The notes beneath the pieces were generated by a model. The model did not search any database. It was not told where the DNA came from and saw only the letters and a list, made by a program, of their open reading frames with translations. A stretch of 64,000 nucleotides of DNA, from contig JASANC010002940.1 in the NCBI GenBank assembly GCA_030248135.1, forward strand, positions 1-64,000. Direction: 5' to 3'. Shown here piece by piece: positions 23,541-36,100 of this stretch. Both the position numbers and the translations under genes were made by a program. Numbering within the stretch: the first letter of the stretch is position 1; each line of letters opens with the position of its first letter. The DNA comes from Theristus sp. LFF4_11 (taxonomy: Eukaryota; Nematoda; Chromadorea; Monhysterida; Xyalidae).

Positions 23541-24648
23541 ATGTTTGGCCAACTTCTGCTCGTCGTTGTTGTGCTCGTGTCGCTCGACGATGCGCTCGGC
23601 CAACGTGAGTTCCGTATGTTCGCACACGTGTGTGTGTCGGCGTTTGCTTTGTAGCTGTAGCTTTTTTGTTTTTGTATTTGCGCCCGAACGAAGTTCGAAT
23701 ATGAAATAAAAAAAATTGGTGAAAGTTTCTCATCTGTGCGTGCATACGCATGACGTGCAGCAACTTACGCATCTAACGCATTTCTTTTGTGTTTCTCTCT
23801 AGGTGGTCCCGACAATCGTTTCTACTGTCGCAATCGGCGTGACATTCCGGCTCACTGGCGTTGCGACGGCGACAACGACTGCCGCGATGACTCGGACGAG
23901 ATCAACTGCCCCAACCGTGGTGGACCGCATCGTCAGTGCGACCGTTGTTTTGTTGCCACAATGAGCCAAATTTCTCGATTCAACTCTTTGTTCTTTGCAT
24001 TTCGTCGAGCTGAGCCGACCGCGCAGAGCAGAAATACCGCACGCTTTATGATTGGTTGCGTTGTCACAAGCCACCGGCTGTCCATTGCAGAGTGTTCGCC
24101 GGATCGTTTCCGTTGCGCGAACAGCGGTCGCTGCATCCCGGGCAGCTGGGTGTGCGACAGCGACAACGACTGCGGCGACAACTCCGACGAGCGATTCGGC
24201 CATCAGTGCGGCTGTGAGCTTTCCATTCTTTCCTTTTATGGGCTGTCGGCGAATGGCTTTTGATTGCGATTTTTTAATAAATAAGCTTGTTCATTTCACA
24301 GTTTGTCGCCCTGATCAGTTCGCGTGCGCCAACGACCAGCGGTGCATTCCGGGCAGCTGGGTGTGCGACGACGACAACGACTGCGGCGACAACTCTGACG
24401 AACACTTCGGACGCCACTGCGGCCGTTAGTTCCGTTTACACAGCCTCAAAAAAAACTTACCGTTGAGCTAACAAACGCCGGCGTCGTTTTTTGCAGTGTG
24501 TTCGCCGTTCGAGTTCCGTTGCTCGAGCGCCGTCGGTGCCTCCGGCCGCTGCATCCCCGGTCACTGGGAGTGTGACGGCGACAACGACTGCGGCAACCTC
24601 TCCGACGAACGTTTCGGCGGCCGTTTCGGCTTCGGTCAGCGGTGTTGA
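23541..24648 (+). CDS. Secreted protein with four LDL-receptor class A modules
   Basis: Model: join(23541..23604,23803..23931,24091..24213,24302..24424,24497..24648), 196 aa, all introns phase 1. Exon 1 encodes a signal peptide (MFGQ then a Leu/Val core, cleavage near ALG-Q). Exons 2-5 each encode one LDLa module, about 40 residues that fold around calcium and typically bind ligands. Modules 2 and 3 are canonical: CxPDxFx[19 protein letters not shown]. Module 1 lacks the first and third cysteines (Asp replaces Cys3), which normally pair with each other. Module 4 has a longer last loop and CGNLSDE instead of CxDxSDE, so one calcium ligand is changed. The frame ends at TGA four bases after a possible GT donor, so a longer isoform cannot be excluded. 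No membrane segment or protease domain is attached; the partner is unknown. An AATAAA lies near 24828. Confidence 0.87.
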
Positions 24649-25343
24649 GATGCGAGCGAGCGGGTTGCCGTGATTTTTATTGATTTTCCATCTTGGATAA
24701 ATTTATAATTTTTTCACGTGATATTAGAGTTTTAATTTTTTCACGTGATATGATTTTGTGTATTTTGTTTTTCTCCGTTTTAGCTTCTTCAAAAGCTGCC
24801 TTCCACTAACGTTTCCCACATTTCCGAATAAAATAAATTTCTTTGAACTCCATGTTGCCAAAATAAGACATTATTAGACACAACTGACACAAGGGCCACA
24901 ACTGTCCATTATAGAACACTCAGAGAAAACCCCAGGTTCGCTGATAAAGAATCTGATTACTACGCGCAGAAAATTCACACGTTCGTGCATTTATTTCATC
25001 AATTCAGGCTCCCTTCATTATTAAAACCTTGCGAAACACGCAAACAACAAATTTTGAATCTTGATCTTCACATATTCACACAGCCAAATCTTTGGATGGC
25101 CGACAAAAACTAATGCTCTCAACTTATAAATTTACGGTGAACGCCGGTGCGAAAGTATGACACCATCGAAAATCAAAAAGTAGTGCAAAAATAAAAGCCA
25201 ATCAAGACATATTTTCAGAAATATGAAATCAAAAATTCTGTAGTCATAAACCTGATGAACTCAATTCAAATATTCATGAACGTGATCAATTTTCAAATGA
25301 AAGCTCAGTTTTCTGCTCAAATTGCCCAAAAACGCGTTCAGCT
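24649..25343. other. Intergenic; no gene
   Basis: AT-rich sequence between convergent genes. TTTTTTCACGTGATAT is repeated twice at 24711-24750. Nothing else stands out. Confidence 0.5.
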
Positions 25344-26148
25344 TTAGTTTTCTTCGTCAGGCCGCGCAAATTCGTTCGCCAGACATTCGGAAGGCTTATT
25401 GCATTCATGGCACGCTTGGTAGCTCTGCTGGAATTGAATTCGCCCATCCTCGCGAGCAGTGACTGGCATTTTACTGTTCAATTTCAGCGAATCTGAAACA
25501 ATGATTCGGTCACTAAGTTTTCGGTGTTTTCGCTAAGAGAACCATCTTACGAGTTACGGTCTGATCTTATCGTTTCAGAAAATTTGCAGACACCACAGTT
25601 TCACGCTCTGGCAAAAGCCGCACAGCCAAAGCAAATCAATCCGAATCCTCCGTGCAACGCCACGGCAAACTTGAATTGCCGTGCCAGTTCATGAAACGTT
25701 TGCCTGTCTCTGCGTGCAAATGCATTGAGTCTCGAAACCAAAAGAATACCAAAGAAAACCAAAGAATAATTGTAGAGTTGTGAAGTGAACGTCGTTTTTA
25801 CTTCAACTTTCAACCCATAATGTTGAAAATGGTTTCGTTTCTCATTGGAGGGACATGTGCCTATACTGAGCCGTGTGTAGCCCCAGTGGTCTCTTTACCG
25901 CGGGTGAATCTCCGAAGTGATCTTTCATAAGATTCCATTTTTGAGGTTTCCAGTTTCACGCGTCTGCGTTTTCCACGGTTGTGCTTGGTGAGCAAGCCGA
26001 AGAGCAAAATCAACGCCAGCACCGCGCAGAAGATGGAAACTCGCGAGACAGCGTTGATTTTAAGCATGACGAATTTTCGAAGTCCAGAAGTTAAGCAACC
26101 GTGGTGCTTCGGTTTTTGTTTCGCGACGATGGAACGACGATTTGACAT
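25344..26148 (-). CDS. Putative small single-pass or secreted protein, unrecognised
   Basis: Model: complement join(25344..25492,25899..26148), 132 aa. Exon 1 ends at a strong GTAAAG donor in phase 1. Exon 2 follows a TTTCAG acceptor and enters in phase 1, so the two join in frame. The product has a basic start, one hydrophobic segment (about residues 35-54, core FCAVLALILLFGLL), then a basic patch NRGKRRRVK. It ends in a polar tail with a CHECNKPSEC cysteine cluster. A second Met (MLKINAVS) just before the hydrophobic segment would turn it into a classical signal peptide with a dibasic site after it, i.e. a peptide-precursor layout. I recognise no family. The evidence is phase-consistent splicing and composition only; it may be chance. 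Confidence 0.5.
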
Positions 26149-26624
26149 AGAGTGGGTCACTTGCAACGATTTTTGTAAACGAGCACAACAAAATACTGTA
26201 AATTTTGTGTGTTTTTGCATATCTGAATCTGATAAAAAGAATTCGATTTGAAAACTGCGAACAAGTTCAACAGATGACCGTTTTCAGGAGGGAAACTGGT
26301 GTAGCATCTGCTGTGCCACCTTTATTGCTCGTTATCAAAAGCGATCACAATAAGATGTATGACACGAAATGAATTGTAAACCAAAAAAACATAGGCAACT
26401 ATCAATCTACAAAAATGTGGAGAAATAAATGACAGGCGATTATAAAGAACGTCAAAAAAATCAAACATATTTGTAGCTAAGGCGTCGGAAATGCATATAA
26501 ATTGAACGTTGAAGTTTGCAACTTTCTGCAATAAAAACTCGGAAAACACGAAAATAGTGATTAGTGGCAAAAGGGTCTTTACTCTGCAACAAAAACCGTT
26601 TTTCCAACATTGGCGATCAAAAAA

Positions 26625-27238
26625 CAGGGTGATCAAAAAACGCCAATTTTTAAAACGCTTCGATCTCGCGACTGCATTTTAAAACGTCTGAAGCAGTAAT
26701 TTGCAACACTTATAGTCGTTTGCAAATTTATTTATTTATTTATGCATTTATTGTGTAAGAATTTCAGTCAAAAATGTTAACTCTGTTATTTGCAACGGCA
26801 CTTTTATCCAAAATTTTACATTTTCACTTTTTTTCAGCATTTTCAAGCGTCGGGATACACGTCATTATCATCATTCACGTTTTCTTCTGACAATATCGCA
26901 TTGACTTCTGGTTCACTGTCATCTGCTGCATACAGTGTAATTGTCTTGTTTTGGTTGCTTAAACTGTTCAATGTGTCCACCGTTGAGCAGATCAACAGAG
27001 ACTGGCCACTGCATCGCAACGTTCTGCAAGGCTTCAGGCAAAGCTTGCAAGCGGTCATTGAAAACAACGTTGGACACATTGAACAGACGTTGATGCAGTG
27101 GCGAGATCGAAGCGTTTCAAAAATTGACGTCTTTAGGCGCATTCATGTTGCAGTATTTAGCGCCCGCGCAGCAATGTTTTAACATAGCTGTGCGGCCACT
27201 AAATACTGCAACATGAATGCGCCCTTTTTATCACCCTG
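26625..27238. mobile_element. Inverted-terminal-repeat element, ~614 bp
   Basis: The termini CAGGGTGATCAAAAAACGCC and GCGCCCTTTTTATCACCCTG are inverted. A second inverted pair lies inside (AACGCTTCGATCTCGC at about 26655 against GCGAGATCGAAGCGTTT at 27105). No transposase frame is intact; frames on both strands are symmetric artefacts. It contains a nested palindrome at 27137-27222. The superfamily is not determined. Confidence 0.75.
27137..27222. repeat. 86-bp foldback palindrome, copy 1
   Basis: The arms GCGCATTCATGTTGCAGTAT and its complement ATACTGCAACATGAATGCGC enclose a ~38-bp loop. Related foldbacks occur at 34362-34446 and 45242-45325, sharing GCATTCATG, a CAGTATTTAG core and a GTTTTAAC loop motif in two of them. 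A degenerate one interrupts the SINE at 42867-43080. Confidence 0.85.
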
Positions 27239-27293
27239 TAGATGGCACCACCATTTTGCTCCAATCAGCAAGCAAGCGCAAAGTGCGTTTTAC

Positions 27294-30200
27294 CTAATAA
27301 GCAGCCCTGTAACTGTCCGGCTCGGTGGTCACATCCGACTGGTTCTCCACGGGCCGGCTGTGCTCCTTGTCCTCCTCGTAGACAATGTTGAGCGCCTCGC
27401 GCACCTGCTGCACGTTCGCGCAGCCCGAGTCGAAACCGACCAACTCCAGGTGCTGTTTGCGACCCTCGAGAAACTGAATGAACGCCAACGTAGAGACGGC
27501 GGCGAAGTCGCCCGATACGAACGTCATTCGTTGGCTGGTCGCGAGCGCGCGACTGACCGCCAAGTTGGTGATCAGCGCCGCCATTGTTTCGCGGGCACCT
27601 GCGGTCAGTTTGTTGCACCAGACGGTGACGACGTCGGCGTCCACGTACTGCAGATAGTTGGACAGCTTGGATGGCGCGCACTGCAGCGTGTACAGCGCGC
27701 CCCAGTGGCGGTCGGGCGACACGTGCACCTGCACAGCCAAGGCACACAGTCAACACTCGAAAGTATAGGCAATCAGGTGATTGGTCGGTGGTGTTTTGTG
27801 CAGGCATTGCTGAAGGGGCGGAGTCTGTTTTGCGCAGAAAGCACAGAAGCAAGCAGCTGACTGACAAAATTTTGAGATCAACTGTACGAATGGCGTTTTT
27901 CTTCACCGTAACGGTGGCATTTACAAAAGATTTTGAAGGGGGCGGTATTACAAGACACTTCCTTTTTTAATATCCACATTGTATTCTTTTATTAAAAAAA
28001 AAGTGTATGATAGTCTCGTGGTAGACGACAAAACTTTGTATAAAAATCCAACCCATGATACGACTCTACCAATCAGCAAATAAAAATAAGTCACTAAAAC
28101 CAGTCAGCAAGTTTTTGTTCGACCCAACAGAAGTATGATACACGCTGCACTGGAACTGGACACTCCGCCACCAGAAGTTGCCGGACGGGTGTGTTGATCG
28201 TGTCCTCTCCTCTGGGTGCATATGCTCACTTTGTGTGCTTTCACTTCGATCGTCAACTCCGGATACAACAGGCGAAACGGCGGCTGTTTGCCGCGAATGA
28301 TGTTGCGCCAGTTCTTCTTCTCGCCGAACACGGGACCTGGCGGCGGTGGCGTCGACCGGTGCTGCACCACCAGCGCACTGGAACCGTTCTGTTGCACTGC
28401 AATGACGTTGGTTTTTGTTTTGTTGTTGTTGTTCTTGTTGGGATTTTTAGGCGATGTTTTTAGCCAGGGCTAACCCAGAGAAGCGTACAGAACGCCATTG
28501 AGTAGGGCGCCCATCGAGTTTTCTCTGTCATTAAGTGCCTATACACCCCTCGGCGGGGCTCGATCCCCCGAGCGCACAGACTGTAGTCTAACGCACTACC
28601 ACCAGGCCACGAGGGTGACACTGGTTGGTTGTGCTATGTTGCACACTTGTACTCGAACGCGTCAAACCAAAATGACGTCAATCCACTCTGAAAATCACCC
28701 TTTTGTCATGCGCGGGCGCCAGAAATTCAATTCGTTTCACCGCTCCTTTCGCGTGAGGAAATCAACCGAACGGATAGTCCGGGCTTGCTTGCATGTGTTA
28801 GAGCGCATGGACGTCGTTTCAGGTTGACACGATTGAATAAATAGGCTATACATACGTTATAAAACTTTTTGCGACACTTTTTTTGCAGAGAAACTCTAAT
28901 GGTTGAAGCTTGAAGCTGCTGCGCAGCAAGGCACTTTGCACTTAAGTGGATTTTGGACTTATGATTGACTCGTCACATGGTACTCAGGTGGTAGTGCAAC
29001 GGAGTAACTTTCGCCCTCGTCTTTCACTGTGCGATTGTTTTTGTTTGTCTGCGTTTCCCGGACCAACCGCCATTCTGATGATGCGCCTGCCGTTTCGTGT
29101 GTCCCCTGGCTCGTTTCTCGCGTCCGCTCGCGTGGTGACGTTGCGGGAGATAATCTGCGGGCAGCGCGTTGAAGCGATTCACGCTCTGCTCGTACAGTAG
29201 TTCGTTTTCAAGAAAGAACAAACAGTGAACCTGCAACAGTGTCTGACGTGAGCTTTTCAAGCGCGGACCGTGACTACGGCTGTTTCAGTGTGGAACCGCT
29301 TAGCTGTGGTGTTCACTACAACATCTCAATAATAGGGTCGCAGAAGCAAAAACGATTTTCAAAAAGCGCGTTTCGCCAGCCGAAAGGATGAAAGGGCTGT
29401 TTTGCGACCCATAGCCCATGAGAGCGTCAAGCACAGCGCTCGTCTGAAACGTTTCCCTTTTCAGCTATCTCCATACACTGAGTTTTCGGGGGTAGGTCAA
29501 AATATGACAGGGTAGGCTATTCATTCTATGGCAGCAAATTGCCATAGATTGATCGGGGGTCAAAATATGGCAAGTTGTTTTGCCATATTTTAGGCCTCCG
29601 GTCAAAATATGGCGAGGGTCAAAATATGGTATGACACCGGCGGTGTGCTAAACGGCCTAACATACAGAATGGCCGATTAAACATGGCAGCTTTTTTCAGG
29701 GTGCAAGGAGCGCGCGAAATTTGAATGAAAGAAAAAAGACGTTCAGAAACCCAATTGTCTGTCAAATTTGACCCGTCTTTTTAAACGAATTGATTCCTCG
29801 TGCTCTGCTGTTCATTCTTTTTCACTTGCACATACGATTAGGAATTATCTTGGCATTTTGAAAAAGACAACGTCTGCGACTGATCCCGCCTTGATGGAGA
29901 ATACAAGGACTGCCTTATTTCTTCGGCCATACTGTATTTAAAATGAGCATTAAAAAATAAACTTGAATATTCAACCACCAGAACGTTATTACCATGCCGT
30001 CTGCGCCGAGACTTCTGCACTTGTCCACCCTTATGGCACCCTCGGTATCGGTCATTTCATACAGGGTTGATCTGAAAACGACTGCGTTTGCGCTTTTTAA
30101 GGCAATTCAGAATGAAATGAAGCGACAATAATAAGAAAACACGTTTTGTATTTCGGAGCGATTTCTCAGAATCAATGTGAAGGAGAAACGAGTGTCAGAA

Positions 30201-31071
30201 TTATTACCGCGACTTTGTAAAAAAACTGAAATGACACACGCCGTCTGAGTGCGGCCGCATGTTTCAGTGCAGTGAACGTGTTTTATTTCTCGTTTTCCCG
30301 CATTTGCCACATTTGCCACCTTGTATGAATCGATTTCAACAGTGCCGCCAACGTCGGCGCGTCCAGCTGGTGCGTGTCGCAGCGCGTGAAGTGGATCTCC
30401 TTGATCTCGGCTGTCGCCAACGAGGCATACATCGCGAGCAACTGGTTCAGACAATCGGCTGGCAGCAGCCGCAGGCGGAGGCGATCAACCGTGAACCGCT
30501 GCTGGATCTCGTAGAATTCGCGCACTGTGGACTTCTTCTGGAAACAAAAACATTGTTAAAATTCAGTGGTTGACGAAATAAAAACAAAACGTGACATCAA
30601 TTGAAAAACTGTCCGAGTCACCAGGTGATGTTTTTTTGAAACCACCGAAACGCAAGATCGTGAGACAAATCGAAATCGGACGCAAAGCGAGTAAGGCAAA
30701 AAACAGTGGCCCTAAACAAGGACTTTGTAACGTTTGTTAGGATCGCAAACCGGATTTTTTTCGTTTCACCAAGATTCTCAGAAACGTCGAAATGAAAAAG
30801 CCACATAAAGCGTGTTTCGTTAGCCTTACATTGTGTCACGTTTCCAAAACATCGCGCGGTATCAGACAGACACACACACCTGGTACTTTTCCGGCCAACT
30901 TGGATCGGGCACCGCACTGATGCCATTCATGCCATAGGCGTTGATGTGCAGATCACTGAGGTGCGGCAGATGCGCCGTCTCCTCGGCCGAGAGCGTCTTG
31001 CGCGCGCAGATCTTCTTCCACAATCGTTGCTCGTCGGTTTCACCGCGAAACTTCGACCAAACTTTGCCCAT
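27294..31071 (-). CDS. Unrecognised six-exon gene, ~397 aa
   Basis: Model: complement join(27294..27728,28230..28396,29140..29242,29993..30071,30320..30537,30880..31071), 397 codons plus stop, every junction in phase. It starts MGKVWSKFRGETDEQRLWKK. Short blocks with Leu spacing recur: RLRLRLLPADCLNQLLAM, LYEQSVNRFNALPADYLPQ, and in the last exon IQFLEGRKQHLELVGF. This hints at leucine-rich or F-box-associated-type repeats common in nematodes, but I cannot assign a family. There is no signal peptide or membrane helix, so a cytosolic protein is likely. The tail is acidic (VYEEDKEHS). The exon at 29140-29242 has a weak GTCACC donor and is the least certain; those at 29993 and 28230 are supported by good splice sites. 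A SINE and a MITE sit in its introns. Confidence 0.55.
28423..28620 (-). mobile_element. tRNA-derived SINE, copy 2
   Basis: Reverse-strand copy. The tRNA-like head is at 28560-28620 (GGCTCGATCCCC, B box reversed; CCACCAGGCCACGAG, A box reversed) and the tail ends in a GTT run. It lies in an intron of the six-exon gene and is nearly identical to the copies at 40422 and 45042. Confidence 0.9.
29663..29936 (+). mobile_element. MITE family A, copy 4
   Basis: It begins TACAGAATGGCCGATTAAA and ends TTCTTCGGCCATACTGTA, with the same interior as copy 1. It sits in an intron of the minus-strand gene. Just upstream (29490-29640) the string GTCAAAATATGG occurs four times with an inverted partner, an unrelated local repeat. 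Confidence 0.85.
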
Positions 31072-32565
31072 GGTTTTTTTCTGGCAAAAAAAGTTTCTGT
31101 TGTTTTTCTGGTATTTGTTTGACTAAACGTCGTGTACCGTATGTAGAGAAAATTTCACGGCTTAACTGGAAGTTGAATGAGTCGGATAATTTCTTTGACT
31201 AAGGCGCGAAGGTCAAATGAGTACCCCGCTGTTGGCAAACACACCAAAAAATACCAAAATCGAGGCCCAAATCTATGCCAAATTTTATTCCATGTAAAAA
31301 TCTAACAAATTCATTTCACGCCAAAATCCATTTCAAAATTTTGAAAAAGTTCAGAAAAAGCCTAGCGGGGTACCATGCATTCACGGCATTGGATAAATGT
31401 TGGAATTTATTTCGGCTTTCATGGCGCGATCATGTGAATGAACAAAAAAAGAACACGGTTAGCAAAAAGAGGTGTGCTCAATTCTATTGATGCAATCGAC
31501 AAAATCATCTGAGATATGACTGCCGTAACAGATCATAATATAGGTATTTTTTGTATGTTTACCTAACAGTTTTCTGACCTTGTGATTCACTGTGTGAAAT
31601 TATACAAAATGGGAAAGTATGAAAAATGAAGAGGAGTGGGCTGTGTAAAAATTAACTCAAACACTGGTGCCAAAAACAAATATGAAAATCAATAAAACTT
31701 CAGGATCAGCGCAAACCGGTAAGAAGGCCGTTTCAGAAACATGAGAAACTCGCGTGTTTGTATTGTTGTTTTTGAAAATAGCTTCACCAACTTGCTGGGT
31801 TTTCGTGGAAACGTGCACAAAATCACCACCACAATTTTACGTGAAACAGTAGTAAAATCGTGAAAAGTGGGAAAGTCGCTGTTTGCAAGCAGCGCGCGCA
31901 TGTGTTGTGTGATTGAAACTAAAATGGTTGCGTTTTACAGTCAAATGCATGCCGCAAATGCTGTTTTGACAAATTATATGTCGAAAAACCGGTCTTTGTC
32001 ATTTTCGAACGACAAATCATACTTTCCAAATTTCACTACTTCAACTTTCTCAGAGCACCAACAGAAGAAATTTGAAAATTTAGCCAGAATTGAAAATGTC
32101 ATGAAGACATTAAAATATTTTTAATGGTTGACCCTTTAGACCCTAGTGTTCATTGTTACACTATATTCACTTGTCAATTACGCAAGGGCTTTGAAACGAA
32201 CTGTTTATTTGTACTGTATATTCGCTCAAATATATTAGAAACGAATTCGGGAATAAAGATATCAACCAAAATTGGTTTTGCAATCGCGTTTTTGGCGATT
32301 GACTGCAGAAAAAAAGTGATTTGGTGTTGTTTATGCGACGACCCAGATTTATGCCCACACAAATACCATCTTCTTGCTACGTTTGTTCGTGGTCACAGTT
32401 TTATTGCAAAAAAAATATAAATAGGTAAGTTACACTGAGAAACGGACGTTCTGAAAATATTAATCCAAAAACAAAAAAAACATTTCTTTTATGTGCATGT
32501 ATTAAACATTCAGGTGCTTGACAATCTTTTTAGCCCCCTTTAATTTTTAGCAAATGCTTCCCAAT
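31072..32565. other. 5' flank of the six-exon gene; no gene seen
   Basis: AT-rich sequence with no domain-bearing frame. It should contain the promoter of the minus-strand gene that starts at 31071, but no clear TATA box or initiator could be singled out. Confidence 0.5.
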
Positions 32566-33030
32566 TACCGTATTACCTCCAATAAACCCCCATGGGGGAT
32601 TAATACGTCAGCGACTTTTAGGGGTGGGGGTTCATTGGTGGGGGGGGGGGGAATTATTGGTGGGGGGGATTATTTACAAACAAATTCTAGGGGTGGGGGT
32701 TTATTGAAAAATGGCAAAAATACCTTGCATGGTAGGCAAAAAAATCGCAGAAACTTCTACTCTACATTGAAATTTCCTTTTATAACAGCCTTTTGTAATG
32801 AAATTACCATTAACTCATCCATTTGGGGCCTTTGGTAGCACAATTTCATCATTTTCACTGCAACCAGCCACTGAATTCGCTGGTATGTGTTTCAAACAGG
32901 TTTCCAATAATCCCCCATGGGGGATTATTTGTGGGGAGGGGGATTATTCGGAAACTTGTCGTGGGGTGGGGGTTTATTAGTGGGGGGGGGATTAATGGTG
33001 GGGGGGGGGGTTAATGGGGGTAATACGGTA
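32566..33030 (+). mobile_element. MITE family B, copy 1
   Basis: The ends are TACCGTATTACCTCCAATAA and (G)TTAATGGGGGTAATACGGTA. The interior includes GGGGGATTAT/CCCCCATGGGGG palindromes, G runs and TCAGTGGCTGGTTGC in reverse. Same family as 50552-51001 and 58599-59035. TA target sites are implied by the TAC...GTA ends. Confidence 0.87.
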
Positions 33031-33193
33031 GCTGCATGCTACCACTGAGAAAGAAAAGCGGGGCTACTAAAGGGCTTACATAAAATGGCTACAACTGTAT
33101 TAGGTACATGTACATTTATTACAACACACGATCGCGATTTTGATGTGGCCGCCGGATTTAGTGCACTGCAGATTTCGCTGCACGCCATCGTGT

Positions 33194-36100
33194 TCAGAGT
33201 GCCACTTTTGCTCGACGCAGTCTCATTGCAGCCAGTTTTCGGACGGCACCAACTCGACTGTTTGGTGAACTGAGTGGTCGATGACTGCTGTGCATGGTAT
33301 TGTCACCAGCACTGCAAACCAGCACGGCATTGTTGTTGTTGTGTCTTGCAGAGGAGTGCGCGAATCGCTCGACAATCATCGAAATCGGAAACGCCAGCAC
33401 GATGATGCCGCAGACGGAGGTCGCAGCCGCTACCAGCTTGCCGGCTGTCAATTGTAAATGTCAAGTGATATGTCGGTGTGTAATTTGACCATGATGGTTT
33501 TGTTTCGCAATACAATCAGAAAAGTTCGTCAACAATGTTTCTGCTTTGAGGCGCGTGTTGACTGACTGGCCTCACTCAGCGAGGCCAGCCGTTTTTTTTA
33601 AAACAGCGGAATCTAACAAATGTACAGTCGTTCTTTTGAGGAAAACTCTAAAGATCACTTGGACGCCACCTGACGTGATTGGCACCGCGTCACCATAGCC
33701 AACGGTTGTCATTGTTGTCACTGACCACCAGCAGGCGGCTGGGATGCTGCTCATGCTGCTGCCGGCCATGTCCTGACAAACGAATAACCCAGAAAATGGC
33801 ATTCATGAAGCAGAATTTAGTGACGCGCAGCCACAGAGCTCGCGAAAGAAGAATGAACGGCATCGGAGAGAGCGAAGTGACACCCACAAATGGAGTGTTT
33901 GATTTCAACTAAAACACCCGATTGTATTCGTTCAGTCTTTCTACAACTCATAGTTTTGCATGTTCTGTATTCTGCGGACAAAAGTGACCGGTTTAAACAA
34001 GCATACTTTAGACGCAAAAATTCAGAGACGGAGCAAAAAAAGAAAACGATCAAAATGTTTTGAGGCGTGTGTCGTTTTTGCAGACTATTGAGGTTTCACT
34101 TGACGTCAACTTTGAACAAAACAAAACCAAACAACTCAAGACCTTCTCGAGAAAGTAGAGCGCCGTCGCGAACACGACGATGCCCGTGAACAGCAGCATC
34201 GTCAGCATGCTCAGTTCGGTCAGCGAGGCCGCCAGTGTCCCGGCGAACGACTGCAGGCGGCTGCTGTAGCGGGCGAACTTGAGGATGCGCGCCACACGGC
34301 ACACGCGCAGCACGCGCATCACCAGCAGCGCGCCTGTGCGACGCAATAGAGCCGGCATTCATGAACAGGTTTTAGCATTCATGAACAGGATTTAGCATTC
34401 ATGAACATGGCTACGCGGTCACTAAATACTGCTTCATGAATGCACCTTTATAATGCGTGTGTGTTTGCTCAGCGTAAGATGTCAACGACGCAAACAACGT
34501 CACATATCCACACGGCTGTGGTACGGCTCAACAAAGTGAACTTTTTCCCCGAACATCGAAATTCCTTAACGCGAATGAAAAAGTCGGGAGTTGTTCTTCA
34601 TTGATCTTTTTGATAATATGCAGGTTTTCTGGCCAGCAAAAATCGAGTTGTGTCGAGATTGATATTGGGAATGGAGGGGGCAATATTGTTGACGTGCGTG
34701 TACGTGTTTTATGCTTTGTTGCTTTTTGTCCCCCCCCCCCCTTCCACCACAATTACCATCCCCCAGAAAGATGGCACACCTTGCACCTTGTCCAGTTCAC
34801 CGGTGACATCGTCCAGCACAAAATGGCAGGCAATTTCGGCGTAAAACGGCACGATCGTGCACAGGTCGACCAGATTCAGATAGCTCTGAGAAGTTCATGT
34901 TCGTCAATAAAGGCTCGTTGTTCTATGAAAAAAAAACAGAGGGACACCACGAGACAGACGCGCACATCGAAGCATGTGGGCTCGCAAAAACAAATTACGG
35001 TCATGTACTCCGATATCATGCGGATGCGCGAGCGAGCGTCAGCGAGCGGACAGCGCATCACGCATTATATGAGCCGTTATCCTCTCGCGCGCGTTTTTCA
35101 AATTTGCTCGCTTCCTCCAGCGAGCATAGTATAAGCCACAAACTTGGTTCTGTGCACACGAAACGAACACCCAAAGTTGTGCTTGGAGCCGCGAAAAAAT
35201 TTTTATCCGACTACTTTTCATACGCTGTAGACACGAAAAACCTATTCTGAAAACAGTGTTACTTATTTTTCTATCTCTTTTTTTTTTCCGGTATGTCATC
35301 AACATGTGTTCGCGCTTTCAGTTTTTACCTGCGACACGTTCACAGTCTAGCAAGAATGTTTCCTGGGGTAATTTCATCCGTAGATTTGGAAAAATGGGTT
35401 AATTTTTTGCCCCGACCACTTTTTTGGGTAAAAATTTGGGCATTTTTAAAAGTTCGCAGCGTTTTCACCGGGTTTCAAGTGTTCGCCCTTTCAATTTTTA
35501 GCTGGGACACTTTCACAGTTGAAGAAAAATGTTTCTTAGGGTAATTTCATCCGTAGATTTGGAAAAATGAGTTAATTTTTTGCCCCGACCCCTTTTTGGG
35601 GTAAAAATTGGGCTTTTTTGAAAGTTCGCAGGGTTGTTACCTGGTTTTAAGTGTTCGCCCTTTCAATTTTTAGCTGGGACACTTTCACAGTTGAACAAGA
35701 ATTTTTCCTCGGGTAAATTCATCCGTAGAATCTGAAAATTTAGTTTATTTTTTTGCCCGGGCATTTTTTGGGTCAAAATTGTGCATTTTTTGAAAATTCG
35801 TAGCATTTTGACTGGGTATTATTTTTTCAGTCTTACAAATTTTGTCTGAGCTACGAAAAATAGCAGAAATGTTTAGTCCGTAGGAATTCAATACGCTGAT
35901 TACGGATTTTGGGATAGTTTTCTTACGTGAGCAACTCTAGATGCTGAATCGTGACGATTTCGGGCGAATCGGCCGTGGAAGTTGGCGAAATCGGTCCAGA
36001 AACGAAAAACAAGAAAAGGGTGTTTTCCAGGGTAATTCAATGCGCTGATCACGAATTTTGGGTTAGTTTTCTTACGTGAGCAACTCTAGATGCTGAATCG

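Noticed and set aside
27213..27860. Long plus-strand frame of 215 codons
   Set aside because: It is antisense to the last exon of the minus-strand six-exon gene, which has a proper acceptor and stop.
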